64,000 nucleotides of DNA from Anaerohabitans sp964387285. Its GTDB lineage: Bacteria; Zhuqueibacterota; Zhuqueibacteria; Residuimicrobiales; Residuimicrobiaceae. Position numbers and translations under genes: made by a program. This document shows positions 44,966 through 53,731 of this stretch, piece by piece. Location of the stretch: contig CAYLWO010000008.1 in assembly GCA_964387285.1 (NCBI GenBank), forward strand, positions 1-64,000, in the 5' to 3' direction. The notes under the pieces are model-generated. The model saw nothing but the letters and a program-made list of their open reading frames with translations, searched no databases and was not told where the DNA came from. Every line of letters begins with the position of its first letter. Position 1 is the stretch's first letter.

Positions 44966-46585
44966 TTATGGCCGGTGATTCGGTTTGATCTGATAACGCG
45001 TCATCTTGGTATAAAAATTCTTGGCATTCATATCGGCAATGCGTGCGGCCTGTGCAATGACGCCGTGCGCCTGATCCAGAGTTTGGGTGATGTACTCTTT
45101 TTCAAACCGTTCCAGGGTTTCTTTTTTTGCATCTTTAAAACGCCAGGATTTTTTTCCGTTGTCGGCCTGGGGATGTGGGAAAAAAGAGTCGGGCAGATCT
45201 TCCAACTCGACCACGTTGTTGCATGCTAAAACCGCCGCGCGTTGCATGGCGTTTTCCAATTCGCGTATATTGCCGGGAAAATCGTAACGGTACAAAAAGC
45301 TCTGCACCTGTCGGCTCAGGGCGAGACCCGGTTTGTTCTGCTTTTGTGCAAACTGATGAAGAAAATTATGCGCCAGCAAAAGGATGTCTTCCCGTCTTTC
45401 CCGCAACGGCGGGAGATGGAGGTAGAGGATGTTCAGCCGATAATAGAGATCAGCTCTGAATTTATTTTCATGGACCATGGTTTCCAGGCGCCGGTTGGTG
45501 GCGGCCAGGACGCGAACATCACATGTTTTGATTTCGGTGCCGCCTACCGGCGAGAATTCGCCGGTCTGCAGCACGCGCAGCAGTTTGACTTGCAGGCCCG
45601 GGCTCATCTCGCTGATTTCATCGAAAAAGATGGTGCCCCCATTGGCGGTTTCAAACCAGCCTTTTTTATCATGAACGGCGCCGGTAAAAGCGCCTTTGAC
45701 ATGACCGAATAACTCGGATTCCAGCAAGGTTTCGGTCAGAGCGCCGCAATTAAGAGAGACAAAACGTTTTTTACACCGGCTGCTGTTTTCATGCAGACTG
45801 CGAGCGACCAGCTCTTTGCCTGTGCCGCTTTCCCCTTCCAACAAGACCGTGGCGGTCGTATCAGCGACCTGATCGATGAATTTTATCACTTTGTTGAGCG
45901 CCGGACTGGTTCCCATGATGTGGTTGTATTTTTCCCGTGACGGCGCTTGTTGCTGCAGTTCGCTGATATATTGCTCCAGCTTTCTTCGCTGCCAGGCTGC
46001 TTCCAGAGGTCCGGAAACAAATTCGATAAAACGGTTGAGCAAAAAACAGGCAGGTTCTTGAAAGACCCCTTGTAAAGTACGGTTGTCCGCGTATAAAACC
46101 CCCAGGCATTCTCCTTTGCTCAGTATGGGATAGCAGACCACCGAGAGTATCTTTAATCTGATGACGCTTTTGTGACCGCGGTACTGTTCCTGATCATAGG
46201 CGTTGGGCGCACAAACCGGTTTTTTTTCTTTTTGCACCTGGCGGATGATGGACCAGCTGACCTGAAACTGCGGATCGTCGATTTCTTGCCGGTTGATGTT
46301 GCGGCCAAACTGAAAGCTGACCTGACCTTCGCAATCGAACATGAGAATAAGACAGCGTTCTGCGCCGGCCACATCCACCAATTTATCCAAGAGTGCGTCG
46401 AGTATATCTTCGATTTGCGTGTGTGCGGCGACCAGACGGCCCAATTCGTAGAGATAACGATATAAAAGATATTGTTGATGGAGCTCGACCGTCGTGCCCT
46501 CGAAATAATCGGAGCGCACCTCATGGTGGTCCAGGTCCACGCGCGCGGCCTCATAGCGGAAACAGTGAATGGGATGTTCAATCAT
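44966..46585 (-). CDS. Sigma-54-dependent activator, GAF-AAA+-Fis, kinase-linked
   Basis: 539 aa; AGGATG before the ATG, which lies 3 bases after the kinase gene stop. Layout: a short unknown N-terminus (about 1-40), GAF domain (LGRLVAAHTQIEDILDALLD to FIEFVSGPLEAAW), AAA+ domain with GESGTGKE, GAFTGA and GGTIFFDEISEM, and a Fis-type HTH (AHGVIAQAARIADMNAKNFY). It drives sigma-54 promoters. There is no receiver domain, so control must come through the GAF domain or through phosphorylation; the adjacent Ser/Thr kinase is the obvious partner (inference). Confidence 0.93.
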   Translation of the reverse strand: MIEHPIHCFRYEAARVDLDHHEVRSDYFEGTTVELHQQYLLYRYLYELGRLVAAHTQIEDILDALLDKLVDVAGAERCLILMFDCEGQVSFQFGRNINRQEIDDPQFQVSWSIIRQVQKEKKPVCAPNAYDQEQYRGHKSVIRLKILSVVCYPILSKGECLGVLYADNRTLQGVFQEPACFLLNRFIEFVSGPLEAAWQRRKLEQYISELQQQAPSREKYNHIMGTSPALNKVIKFIDQVADTTATVLLEGESGTGKELVARSLHENSSRCKKRFVSLNCGALTETLLESELFGHVKGAFTGAVHDKKGWFETANGGTIFFDEISEMSPGLQVKLLRVLQTGEFSPVGGTEIKTCDVRVLAATNRRLETMVHENKFRADLYYRLNILYLHLPPLRERREDILLLAHNFLHQFAQKQNKPGLALSRQVQSFLYRYDFPGNIRELENAMQRAAVLACNNVVELEDLPDSFFPHPQADNGKKSWRFKDAKKETLERFEKEYITQTLDQAHGVIAQAARIADMNAKNFYTKMTRYQIKPNHRP

Positions 46586-46588
46586 AAT

Positions 46589-48685
46589 TCATCCTGTCTT
46601 TTGTACCGGTAATGCCTGGCTGCCTAGTTCGAGATTCTCCAAACTGCGGCGTATGTATTCCTGGCCGTACAGATGACTGTTCACCAGGGCTTGAAACTTT
46701 TCCGCAGCGTGTCGCTCGCCGTTGATAATGACATCGACTTGCGCCTCGCGCAGCAAAACACGGTGCTTACGGAGATGATTCAATCTAAAGTCGCGCGTCT
46801 TTTTCGCCTGCTCGATAAAATCCCAGGCTTTATCCTTTTCTCCGGCCAGCGCATGAAAAACGGCCAATTCCGACAGATATAAATGATCGCTCGGGTTTTT
46901 GGCCAGTTTATCTTCGGATATTTTAACAGCGGCTTTCATCGTCGCTTCGGCGCGGGCCAGATCGCCGGTTTTGCGGTACAATAACGCCAACTGATACATA
47001 TCCAGTCCATCCGGATCCATTTTAGACGCTTTTTGGTAGAGTTTTATTGCGCGGTTGATCTGTCCTTTGAAATGCGCGATAAAGGCAAGATTAACGATGG
47101 CGATACGGGTGCAGGGATCCAGTTCATGCAGGCGAAGATATTCCGATTCCGCAGTCTCCCATTCGCCGCGGGTGAAGGAAAAATACGCTTTTTGTCCATG
47201 CGCATTGGGATCGTCGCGCTGCAGGTCGATGGCCCGGTCGAAATAAAAACAGGCTTCGGGCCATTTCCCTTGAAAGTAATAAACCAAGGCGACTTCGAGA
47301 TGTCCTTCGGCGCTGGTCTGATTGAGCTGTAAATTGCGGCGGCCCCAACGCTCCGCCTCGGTCAGTTCGCCGATCTCGCGATACAAATATAAAAGATTGA
47401 ACGAATATTCAGGCGCGTCGGGTTTCGCATGATACGCGGCCAGATACTCTTCAATGGCTTGCGGCAGATGCTCCGCATCCATCAAACGGTAATAATCGCC
47501 CAACACGGCATGAACCTCGGCTAACGCATCGTTTTTTTCACGCGCCATTTGAATATAACGGTATGCTCGCGTCAACAACTCACGATCGCGATTGATGTAC
47601 CATTCGTATTGCAGCAGATAGACCTTGGCTATGCCTGCCAAAGCCGGAGCAAAATCCGGATTGTAGGAGAGACAACGCGTGAACAGGTCCAACGCATTGG
47701 CGTAATTGGTTTCATAGCGATGCGATAAATATTCCTTGGCGCGCAAATAATATGATTCCGTATAATAGTCGGCGTCGAAAGAGGCGGCTTTATGGTTCGG
47801 CGGCAGGTGTTTTTGACAGACTCGTAAATCCTGGGTCATTTGCGCGGCATTGGCGTATCGGGCATTGACCGTTTTGGACAGTGCTTTGTAGATAATGGTT
47901 TCTATATGCGTCTGCACCTCGTTCACATTCAAAGGCGGCGTCGGTTGATGCAGGATGGCGTTCAGTACAGCCACATTGGAATCGCCGTTGAACGGCAATT
48001 TATTCGTAATCAGTTCATAGAGCACCACGCCGGTGCTGAAAATATCCGCCCGCGCGTCCACCGTTTTCTCTTCAATCTGTTCCGGGGATAAATAAGCCGC
48101 CGTGCCCTGCATATAATAATTGGAAATGGTTGTGGCCGCCTGATCCATCTCGATGATCTTGCGTCGTTCTTCAAATGTTTTGGTAACGCCCAATAATTTG
48201 GCCAGGCCGAAATCCATGACCTTGATCAGGCCGTCGCGCGTCAGCATGATGTTTTCCGGTTTAAGATCACGATGAATGATGCCGTTCTCATGTGCGGCCG
48301 TTAAAGCCAGGCTGATTTGAATGCCGAACTCGATGACGCGCGATTCCGGCACCGCGCCATCCTGTTCCAGCAATTGACGGAGGGTGATGCCGTTGATCAG
48401 TTCCATGACAAAATAATACACATCTCCGTCATGGCCGATATCGTGAATGGTGCAGATATTGGGATGGTTGAGAGAGGAGGCTGCTTGCGCCTCACGAATA
48501 AAGTATTGCAACGTCAGCGCGTCGTTGGTGTATTCCGGCAATAATCGTTTGACGGCGACATGACGCTGCAGTCTTTCATCCCAGGCTTTATAGACCGCGC
48601 CCATGCCGCCCTCGCCGATTTTTTCAACCAATCGATAACGATACGCGGATGGGTGAACGGAATAAAAATTTTGATCCTGACGCAC
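46589..48685 (-). CDS. Hanks-type Ser/Thr protein kinase with C-terminal TPR array
   Basis: About 698 aa. I chose GTG 48685, preceded by GGGGG and a 5-base spacer; a TTG at 48706 is the alternative. Kinase domain from residue ~15: YRLVEKIGEGGMGAVYKAWD (P-loop), VAVKRLLPEY (catalytic Lys), IIHRDLKPENIML, VMDFGLAKLLG, GTAAYLSPEQIEE. From about residue 320 on come multiple TPR-like helices (SYNPDFAPALAGIAKVYLLQ, EAERWGRRNLQLNQTSAEGH, DPDGLDMYQLALLYRKTGDL). There is no transmembrane segment, so it is soluble. The TPR part likely recruits clients. It is co-transcribed with the sigma-54 activator. Confidence 0.92.
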   Translation of the reverse strand: MRQDQNFYSVHPSAYRYRLVEKIGEGGMGAVYKAWDERLQRHVAVKRLLPEYTNDALTLQYFIREAQAASSLNHPNICTIHDIGHDGDVYYFVMELINGITLRQLLEQDGAVPESRVIEFGIQISLALTAAHENGIIHRDLKPENIMLTRDGLIKVMDFGLAKLLGVTKTFEERRKIIEMDQAATTISNYYMQGTAAYLSPEQIEEKTVDARADIFSTGVVLYELITNKLPFNGDSNVAVLNAILHQPTPPLNVNEVQTHIETIIYKALSKTVNARYANAAQMTQDLRVCQKHLPPNHKAASFDADYYTESYYLRAKEYLSHRYETNYANALDLFTRCLSYNPDFAPALAGIAKVYLLQYEWYINRDRELLTRAYRYIQMAREKNDALAEVHAVLGDYYRLMDAEHLPQAIEEYLAAYHAKPDAPEYSFNLLYLYREIGELTEAERWGRRNLQLNQTSAEGHLEVALVYYFQGKWPEACFYFDRAIDLQRDDPNAHGQKAYFSFTRGEWETAESEYLRLHELDPCTRIAIVNLAFIAHFKGQINRAIKLYQKASKMDPDGLDMYQLALLYRKTGDLARAEATMKAAVKISEDKLAKNPSDHLYLSELAVFHALAGEKDKAWDFIEQAKKTRDFRLNHLRKHRVLLREAQVDVIINGERHAAEKFQALVNSHLYGQEYIRRSLENLELGSQALPVQKTG

Positions 48686-48874
48686 GGGTTCCCCCCGTCT
48701 GACCAACCTGATTACAAATGGCGCCTGATGTTATTAACTCTAATGTTTAAAACTTGTTATCACTTGAAAAACGATATAGCGTCAGGCAATGGCTGTCCGT
48801 TTTGCTAGAGGGAGAGAGGCGGGTGATCATCGGAGATGCGCCGGACAATTGGTTGCCTGAATTAATACAAAATG

Positions 48875-48907
48875 ACAATTAATCGCAATATATTGCGAAT
48901 TAATTGT
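48875..48907. promoter_or_regulatory. 33-bp imperfect palindrome upstream of the flavoprotein gene
   Basis: ACAATTAATCGCAATA followed by TATTGCGAATTAATTGT: arms complementary except for one extra A in the right arm, with a perfect 14-bp core CGCAATATATTGCG. It lies about 190 bases upstream of the gene at 49094 and about the same distance from the divergent kinase start. AATGACAATT occurs at its left edge and again at 48942. Likely an operator for a dimeric regulator of one or both genes; no U-run, so not a terminator. Confidence 0.45.
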
Positions 48908-49093
48908 ACAGGATAATATAGGCAATCTCTGACTATCTGTCAATGACAATTTAATTTTTAAAGAAAATTGCTCCCTGTTATTTTTCAAGAAATACTTTTG
49001 ATATATGTCATAGGTCAGGTTGTAAAACTCTTTGCCTTTTCATCATAAATCGTCTATATTACTCTTTCAGGTTTTGAATGTAAAGGAGATGGT

Positions 49094-51230
49094 ATGCTCT
49101 ACGGCCATTACAAGTTATTGCATCAATCGTTGCTTCCCTTTATTCCGGATTCCAGGATGTTGCATGACGATCTTTATCTGCTGGCTTTTGGCACGGATGC
49201 CGGATTTTACCGTTTATTGCCCAAGCTGGTCATCAAAGCGGAAACCGAACAGGAAATTATTGCAATTATGCAGCACTGCGGTGAATTGCAGTTGCCGGTG
49301 ACTTTTCGCGCCGCCGGCACCAGTTTGTCCGGTCAGGCGATCTCGGACTCTGTGCTGGTGATGTTGGATCAGGGTTGGAAGAAAATCCTTGTTTTGGACG
49401 GCGGCGCAAAAATCCGCCTGCAACCGGGCGTGGTTGGCAGCGCTGCCAACAAGGTGCTGTTACCCATGCAAAAAAAGATTGGTCCGGATCCCGCCTCCAT
49501 CAATGCGGCCATGATCGGCGGCATCGCGGCCAACAATGCCAGCGGCATGTGCTGCGGCACCGCGCAAAACAGCTATCGCACGCTGGCCTCCATGCGCGTT
49601 ATTCTATATGACGGCTCGCTGTTGGACAGCGGCGACCCACAATCAATCGCAGCCTTTAAATCCACACATGCGGATTTATTGCAACGGATTGCAGAATTGG
49701 CTGACAGTGTGAAAAAACGTCCGGTGCTGGCTGCACGCATTCGCGATAAGTTTAAAATGAAAAACACCATGGGCTATAGCCTGAACGCTCTGGTGGATTT
49801 TAGCGACCCCATCGATATCCTCCAGCATTTGATGATCGGCTCTGAAGGCACGTTGGGATTCATCAGCGACATCACCTATCACACCGTTCCGGAGTATGCG
49901 GATAAAGCTTCCAGTCTGATGATTTTTCCCGATATAGAAAAAGCGTGCCACGCTGTAGCCGTTTTGAAAAAATGTCCGGTAGATGCCGTTGAACTTATGG
50001 ATCGGGCCGCTTTGCGTTCTGTTGAAGATAAAGAGGGTATGCCTGGTTATTTGAAGGCCCTGGACGAACAGGCCGCTGCTTTGCTGGTGGAAACGCGCGC
50101 TGCGTCAACGCCGGAATTGTTAAAAAATATCGAGACGATCAAGACCGCATTGACGGCCATACCCACCAGCCTAGCGTTGACCTTTACCGGCGTGGTTGCT
50201 GAATACACGGCGTTGTGGAATATTCGCAAAGGTTTATTCCCCTCGGTCGGCGCCATGCGTGCGGTCGGCACCACCGTGATCATTGAAGACGTGGCTTTTC
50301 CCGTTCCCCGTCTGGCTGAAGCTGCATTGGATTTGCAAGCGCTGTTTTTGAAACATGGATATAACGATGCCATCATTTTCGGCCATGCTCTGGAGGGAAA
50401 TCTTCATTTCGTTTTCAAACAGAATTTTAATCTGCCGGAAGAAGTGCAACGCTACAGTTCATTCATGAATAAAGTGGCCGAGTTGGTGGTAAAAAAATAT
50501 GACGGCGCTTTAAAGGCTGAACACGGCGCCGGCCGCAACATGGCGCCCTTTATGGAGCTGGAATGGGGACAGGAAGCTCTGGCGCTTATGAAGGAAATTA
50601 AAAACATTTTCGATCCTCATAACCTGCTTAATCCCGGCGTCATTCTCAATGACGATCCGCAGGTGCATCTGAAAAATCTGAAACCTCTGCCCAAGGCTCA
50701 TGATCTGATCGACAAATGCATCGAGTGCGGTTTTTGTGAGGTCAATTGCGTGGCTAATCACCTGACGCTTTCCGCACGGCAGCGCATTGTGGTTTGGCGG
50801 GAGATCAGCCGACTGCAAGCAAGCGGCGAAGAGCCGCATCGCCTGGCCCAGTTGCGCGATGGATTCATCTACCGTGGTGAGGAAACCTGTGCGACAGATG
50901 GTCTGTGCGCATTGGCCTGCCCGGTCAGCATCGACACCGGCCGGATGATCAAGGCGTTGCGACATGAAGCCANNNNNNNNNNNNNNNNNNNNNNNNNNNN
51001 NNNNNNNNNNNNNNNNNNNNNNNNNNNNNNNNNNNNNNNNNNNNNNNNNNNNNNNNNNNNNNNNNNNNNNNNGGCACGGCCTGCGGCATTTGCGGGAACA
51101 GTTGCCGGCTGATTGTCAGGAAGGTTATTCCACCAGCCGGACCTGCGAGATCGGTTTGTCGCTGCACAGCGGTTTGCATTATAAATCCATTTTGTATCTG
51201 GTGGATCGCTGCACAGAGGCAAAGAAATGA
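49094..51230 (+). CDS. FAD-binding and (Fe-S)-binding dehydrogenase (D-lactate/glycolate-type), interrupted by assembly gap
   Basis: AAGGAG 5 bases before ATG 49094. N-terminal FAD_binding_4 domain (LVIKAETEQEIIAIMQHCGE, FRAAGTSLSGQAISD, GGIAANNASGMCCG, LMIGSEGTLGFISDITYH). FAD-oxidase C domain ending in GHALEGNLHFVF, ALKAEHGAGRNMAPF and NPHNLLNPG-like FDPHNLLNPGVIL. Then Fe-S cluster motifs CIECGFCEVNC and CATDGLCALACPV. After the N run the tail resumes in another frame (GYSTSRTCEIGLSLHSGLHY). Members are ~940 aa; about 626 + 51 are visible, so roughly 250-280 residues (the CCG-type Fe-S domain) are missing from the assembly. The enzyme oxidises a 2-hydroxy acid and passes electrons to the respiratory chain. 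Confidence 0.88.
50973..51072. other. Scaffold gap of exactly 100 N
   Basis: The gap lies inside the flavoprotein gene. The reading frame before it (bases 1 modulo 3 from 49094) is not the frame of the C-terminal piece after it, and the expected missing length is far above 100 bases. The run is therefore a placeholder of unknown true size. Confidence 0.95.
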
Positions 51231-51343
51231 AAGCGAGCAAATGGTTGTTGCCGGGGGCGAAGAATCTATCAGCGCACAGGATGTGATTTTTTATGGGATT
51301 CGGCTCGACGATAGATGCTTCATCGTTTGGGAGTGCGCTGTCT

Positions 51344-51404
51344 CGACAGCGCTTTAGACGCGGCTGACGCGTCAGCCGCTTTTAAAGCGGCGACTTGTCG
51401 CCGC
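51344..51404. repeat. Tandem perfect palindromes (GCGGCGAC..GTCGCCGC type repeat)
   Basis: Three palindromes in a row: GCGCTGTCTCGACAGCGC, then the perfect 20-mer GCGGCTGACGCGTCAGCCGC (51360-51379), then GCGGCGACTTGTCGCCGC (51387-51404). They resemble a widespread intergenic repeat class found in several phyla. A degenerate family-C piece (GCGAAGAATCTATCAGCGCA) is at about 51259. They fill the space between the flavoprotein and the beta-helix gene. Confidence 0.7.
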
Positions 51405-51441
51405 ACTTTAAGATAATGCACTCAAATTTCCAGGAGGTGTT

Positions 51442-53637
51442 GTGAAACAAATATTATGCTCCTTTCTTTGTTTTTTATTTCTAACCTGTTCGACTAACAG
51501 AGAATATCTGTTTTACGTCTCCACGGCAGGCAACGACCAATGGTCCGGTCGTCTGGTCACCGCCAATGCGAAAAAGACCGATGGCCCGTTTGCTACTTTA
51601 GAGCGCGCTCGCCTGGCCATGCGCGAACAAAAGAGCAAAGCATGCACCATAGAAATTAACGCCGGTGTTTACAGCCTGAACAAGGGCCTGGTGCTGGATT
51701 CTTTGGATTCCGGTACAGAAAAAAATCCGCGTATCTGGCGCGCTAACGGCAAAGTACAATTGGTGGGCAGCCGGGTCGTACAGCAATGGCAAAAGGTAAC
51801 CGATACAGCCATTTTAAGACGATTGCCTGCCAACAGCCGTGATCATGTGCTTGTTATTGATCTAAAACAGGAGAACATTTCTTCTGTCCCTGAAATGGAA
51901 ATGCGCGCCGGGCCGCCTATAGAGTTGTTTTGTCATAACGAGCGCCAGACCATGGCCCGCTTTCCCAATATCGGCTGGCTGCTGGTGGCCGACGTTCCGC
52001 AAACCGGCGCAAAGCGTTTGCATGAAGGTCTGGAACGCGAAAAACGATTCAACAATGTGCCGGTGGGCCGCCATTATGGCCGCATTGCTTTCAGCGAATC
52101 CGAACCCTGCAGCTGGTCCGGCGAGAATGATATATATCTGCACGGTTTTTGGACCTGGGACTGGAGCGACTCTTATCAAAAGGCCGCATTTATCGACAAG
52201 GTTAAAAAAGAGATCACCTTTGCAGTACCGCATCATCATTACGGCTATACCAAAAATCAACGCTACTATTTTTTGAATGTGCTGGAGGAACTGGATCAGC
52301 CCGGCGAATGGGTGCTGGATCGCAAAAGTCATTGCATTTATTTCTGGCCGCAGCAACCGGTGCAACCCGGTGAAGTGAAAATCAGCGTTTTGTCCGAACC
52401 ATTATTGACGATCAATCACGGTCGCAACATTGTCTGGCAGGGAGTTGATTTTTGTCAGACTTTGGGTAAGGGTGTGGTGTTCAACAACGGCAGCGACAAT
52501 CAACTGTCCGGCTGCCGGTTCTATCAAATCGGCCGCGAAGCGGTGGTAGTTGCAGGCGGCGCTCATCACCTGTTGTCTGACTGCGACATTTACGACGTGA
52601 GCCTTGCTGCTGTGGTGCTGGCCGGCGGCGACAGGAAAACCTTGACTGCGTCGCATCATGAAGCGGTAAACAATCATGTGCATCATTACAGCCGCTGGCT
52701 GGGTTCCGGTCAGTATGCTTTTTTCATCGACGGCGTAGGACAGCGCATGGCCAACAATCTGGTGCATGATGCGCCCCATGAGGCGGTTTATATCCGTGGC
52801 AACGATCACCTGGTCGAGTACAACGAATTCCACAGCATCTGTCAAGAGACCGGCGACGCCGGCGCGTTGCACACCGGTCGCAACTGGACCTGGCGCGGCA
52901 ATATCATTCGCTACAACTATTGGCATGATCTGAAAGGTCCGGGATTGCACGGCGTGGCTGCGGTTTATCTCGATGACTGGGGCAGCGGCTTTCATGTTTA
53001 TGGCAACCTGTTTTACAAGGCCGGACGCGCTACGCTCATTGGCGGCGGCCGCGACAATATTGTTGAGAATAACGTTTATATCGACTGTCTGCCGTCCCTG
53101 CATCTGGACGCACGCGGTCTGGGCTGGGCCAAATACTATTTTGACGGCACCTATAATACATTGTTCGATACGTATGGTGAAATGAGAGCGGATCAACCGC
53201 CCTATAGTACAAAATATCCGGCTCTGAAAAATCTGCTCAATGACGAACCGGCCGAGTGCAAGAACAATCAACTGATCAACAACCTTTCGCAAGGCGGCCG
53301 TTGGCTGGATATTTATGATTTCGGCGTTTTTAAATTGAACTATCAAATCATTCGCGGCAATGTATCCGCAGATTCCATTATCTGTCGTCGTCGCGACCCG
53401 CGGTTGAGCGGCATGGATCCCTATTATCTGAACATCGATTGGGGGGAAGGCTTTCAGCATCTGCGCTTTGACGATCCCCGGTTGATGACCGAATTTCCAA
53501 AAAATCAATTTCGGCAAACGCCGTTCATGCAGTTCGATCCGTTAAAACGGCAGTTGACTATTAACGATGAGAAAATTAAACTCGGTTATAAACTGCCTCC
53601 GCTGGAAAAGATTGGATTGCAGAGAAATAGTAATTGA
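51442..53637 (+). CDS. Secreted right-handed parallel beta-helix protein
   Basis: 731 aa from GTG 51442, with AGGAGG 4 bases upstream. Signal-like N-terminus KQILCSFLCFLFLTC, possibly a lipoprotein although the lipobox is poor. It continues FYVSTAGNDQWSGRL and FATLERARLAMREQ, the opening typical of beta-helix glycan-active proteins (DUF1565-like). Then INAGVYSLNKGLVLDS, many coils (CRFYQIGREAVVVAGGAHHL, NNLVHDAPHEAVYIRGNDHL, ENNVYIDCLPSLHL) and a C-terminal tail. Similar proteins act as glycan lyases or hydrolases or bind polysaccharide; no active site can be named. The fucosidase gene follows 94 bases later on the same strand, suggesting a shared glycan target. Confidence 0.82.
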   Translation: MKQILCSFLCFLFLTCSTNREYLFYVSTAGNDQWSGRLVTANAKKTDGPFATLERARLAMREQKSKACTIEINAGVYSLNKGLVLDSLDSGTEKNPRIWRANGKVQLVGSRVVQQWQKVTDTAILRRLPANSRDHVLVIDLKQENISSVPEMEMRAGPPIELFCHNERQTMARFPNIGWLLVADVPQTGAKRLHEGLEREKRFNNVPVGRHYGRIAFSESEPCSWSGENDIYLHGFWTWDWSDSYQKAAFIDKVKKEITFAVPHHHYGYTKNQRYYFLNVLEELDQPGEWVLDRKSHCIYFWPQQPVQPGEVKISVLSEPLLTINHGRNIVWQGVDFCQTLGKGVVFNNGSDNQLSGCRFYQIGREAVVVAGGAHHLLSDCDIYDVSLAAVVLAGGDRKTLTASHHEAVNNHVHHYSRWLGSGQYAFFIDGVGQRMANNLVHDAPHEAVYIRGNDHLVEYNEFHSICQETGDAGALHTGRNWTWRGNIIRYNYWHDLKGPGLHGVAAVYLDDWGSGFHVYGNLFYKAGRATLIGGGRDNIVENNVYIDCLPSLHLDARGLGWAKYYFDGTYNTLFDTYGEMRADQPPYSTKYPALKNLLNDEPAECKNNQLINNLSQGGRWLDIYDFGVFKLNYQIIRGNVSADSIICRRRDPRLSGMDPYYLNIDWGEGFQHLRFDDPRLMTEFPKNQFRQTPFMQFDPLKRQLTINDEKIKLGYKLPPLEKIGLQRNSN

Positions 53638-53647
53638 AAGCGAACAC

Positions 53648-53679
53648 AACCTTGTGAAGGTTTTAAACCTTCGCAAGGT
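53648..53679. repeat. CCTTGTGAAGG/CCTTCGCAAGG hairpin repeat, copy 2
   Basis: ACCTTGTGAAGGTTTTAAAC followed by CTTCGCAAGGT: an almost perfect 14-base stem. Same family as 22989-23018. It sits between the beta-helix and fucosidase genes. Confidence 0.6.
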
Positions 53680-53731
53680 AATGACAGCTCCACAGGAGCG
53701 GCATTCATTAAAATTAAACTGGAGACAGGCT

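Noticed and set aside
44868..44987. 38-codon plus-strand frame
   Set aside because: No Shine-Dalgarno sequence, overlaps the 3' end of the sigma-54 activator gene antisense.
48786..48806. Possible sigma-54 promoter (TGGCTGTCCGTTTTGCT)
   Set aside because: The GG to GC spacing is 11 rather than 10 bases and the -24 element is poor.
51344..51404. CRISPR-like array
   Set aside because: The three palindromes differ in sequence and there are no regular spacers or repeats of constant length.
52402..53517. 371-codon minus-strand frame inside the beta-helix gene
   Set aside because: Shadow of the plus-strand gene, which has a signal peptide, ribosome site and repeat pattern; the antisense frame has none.
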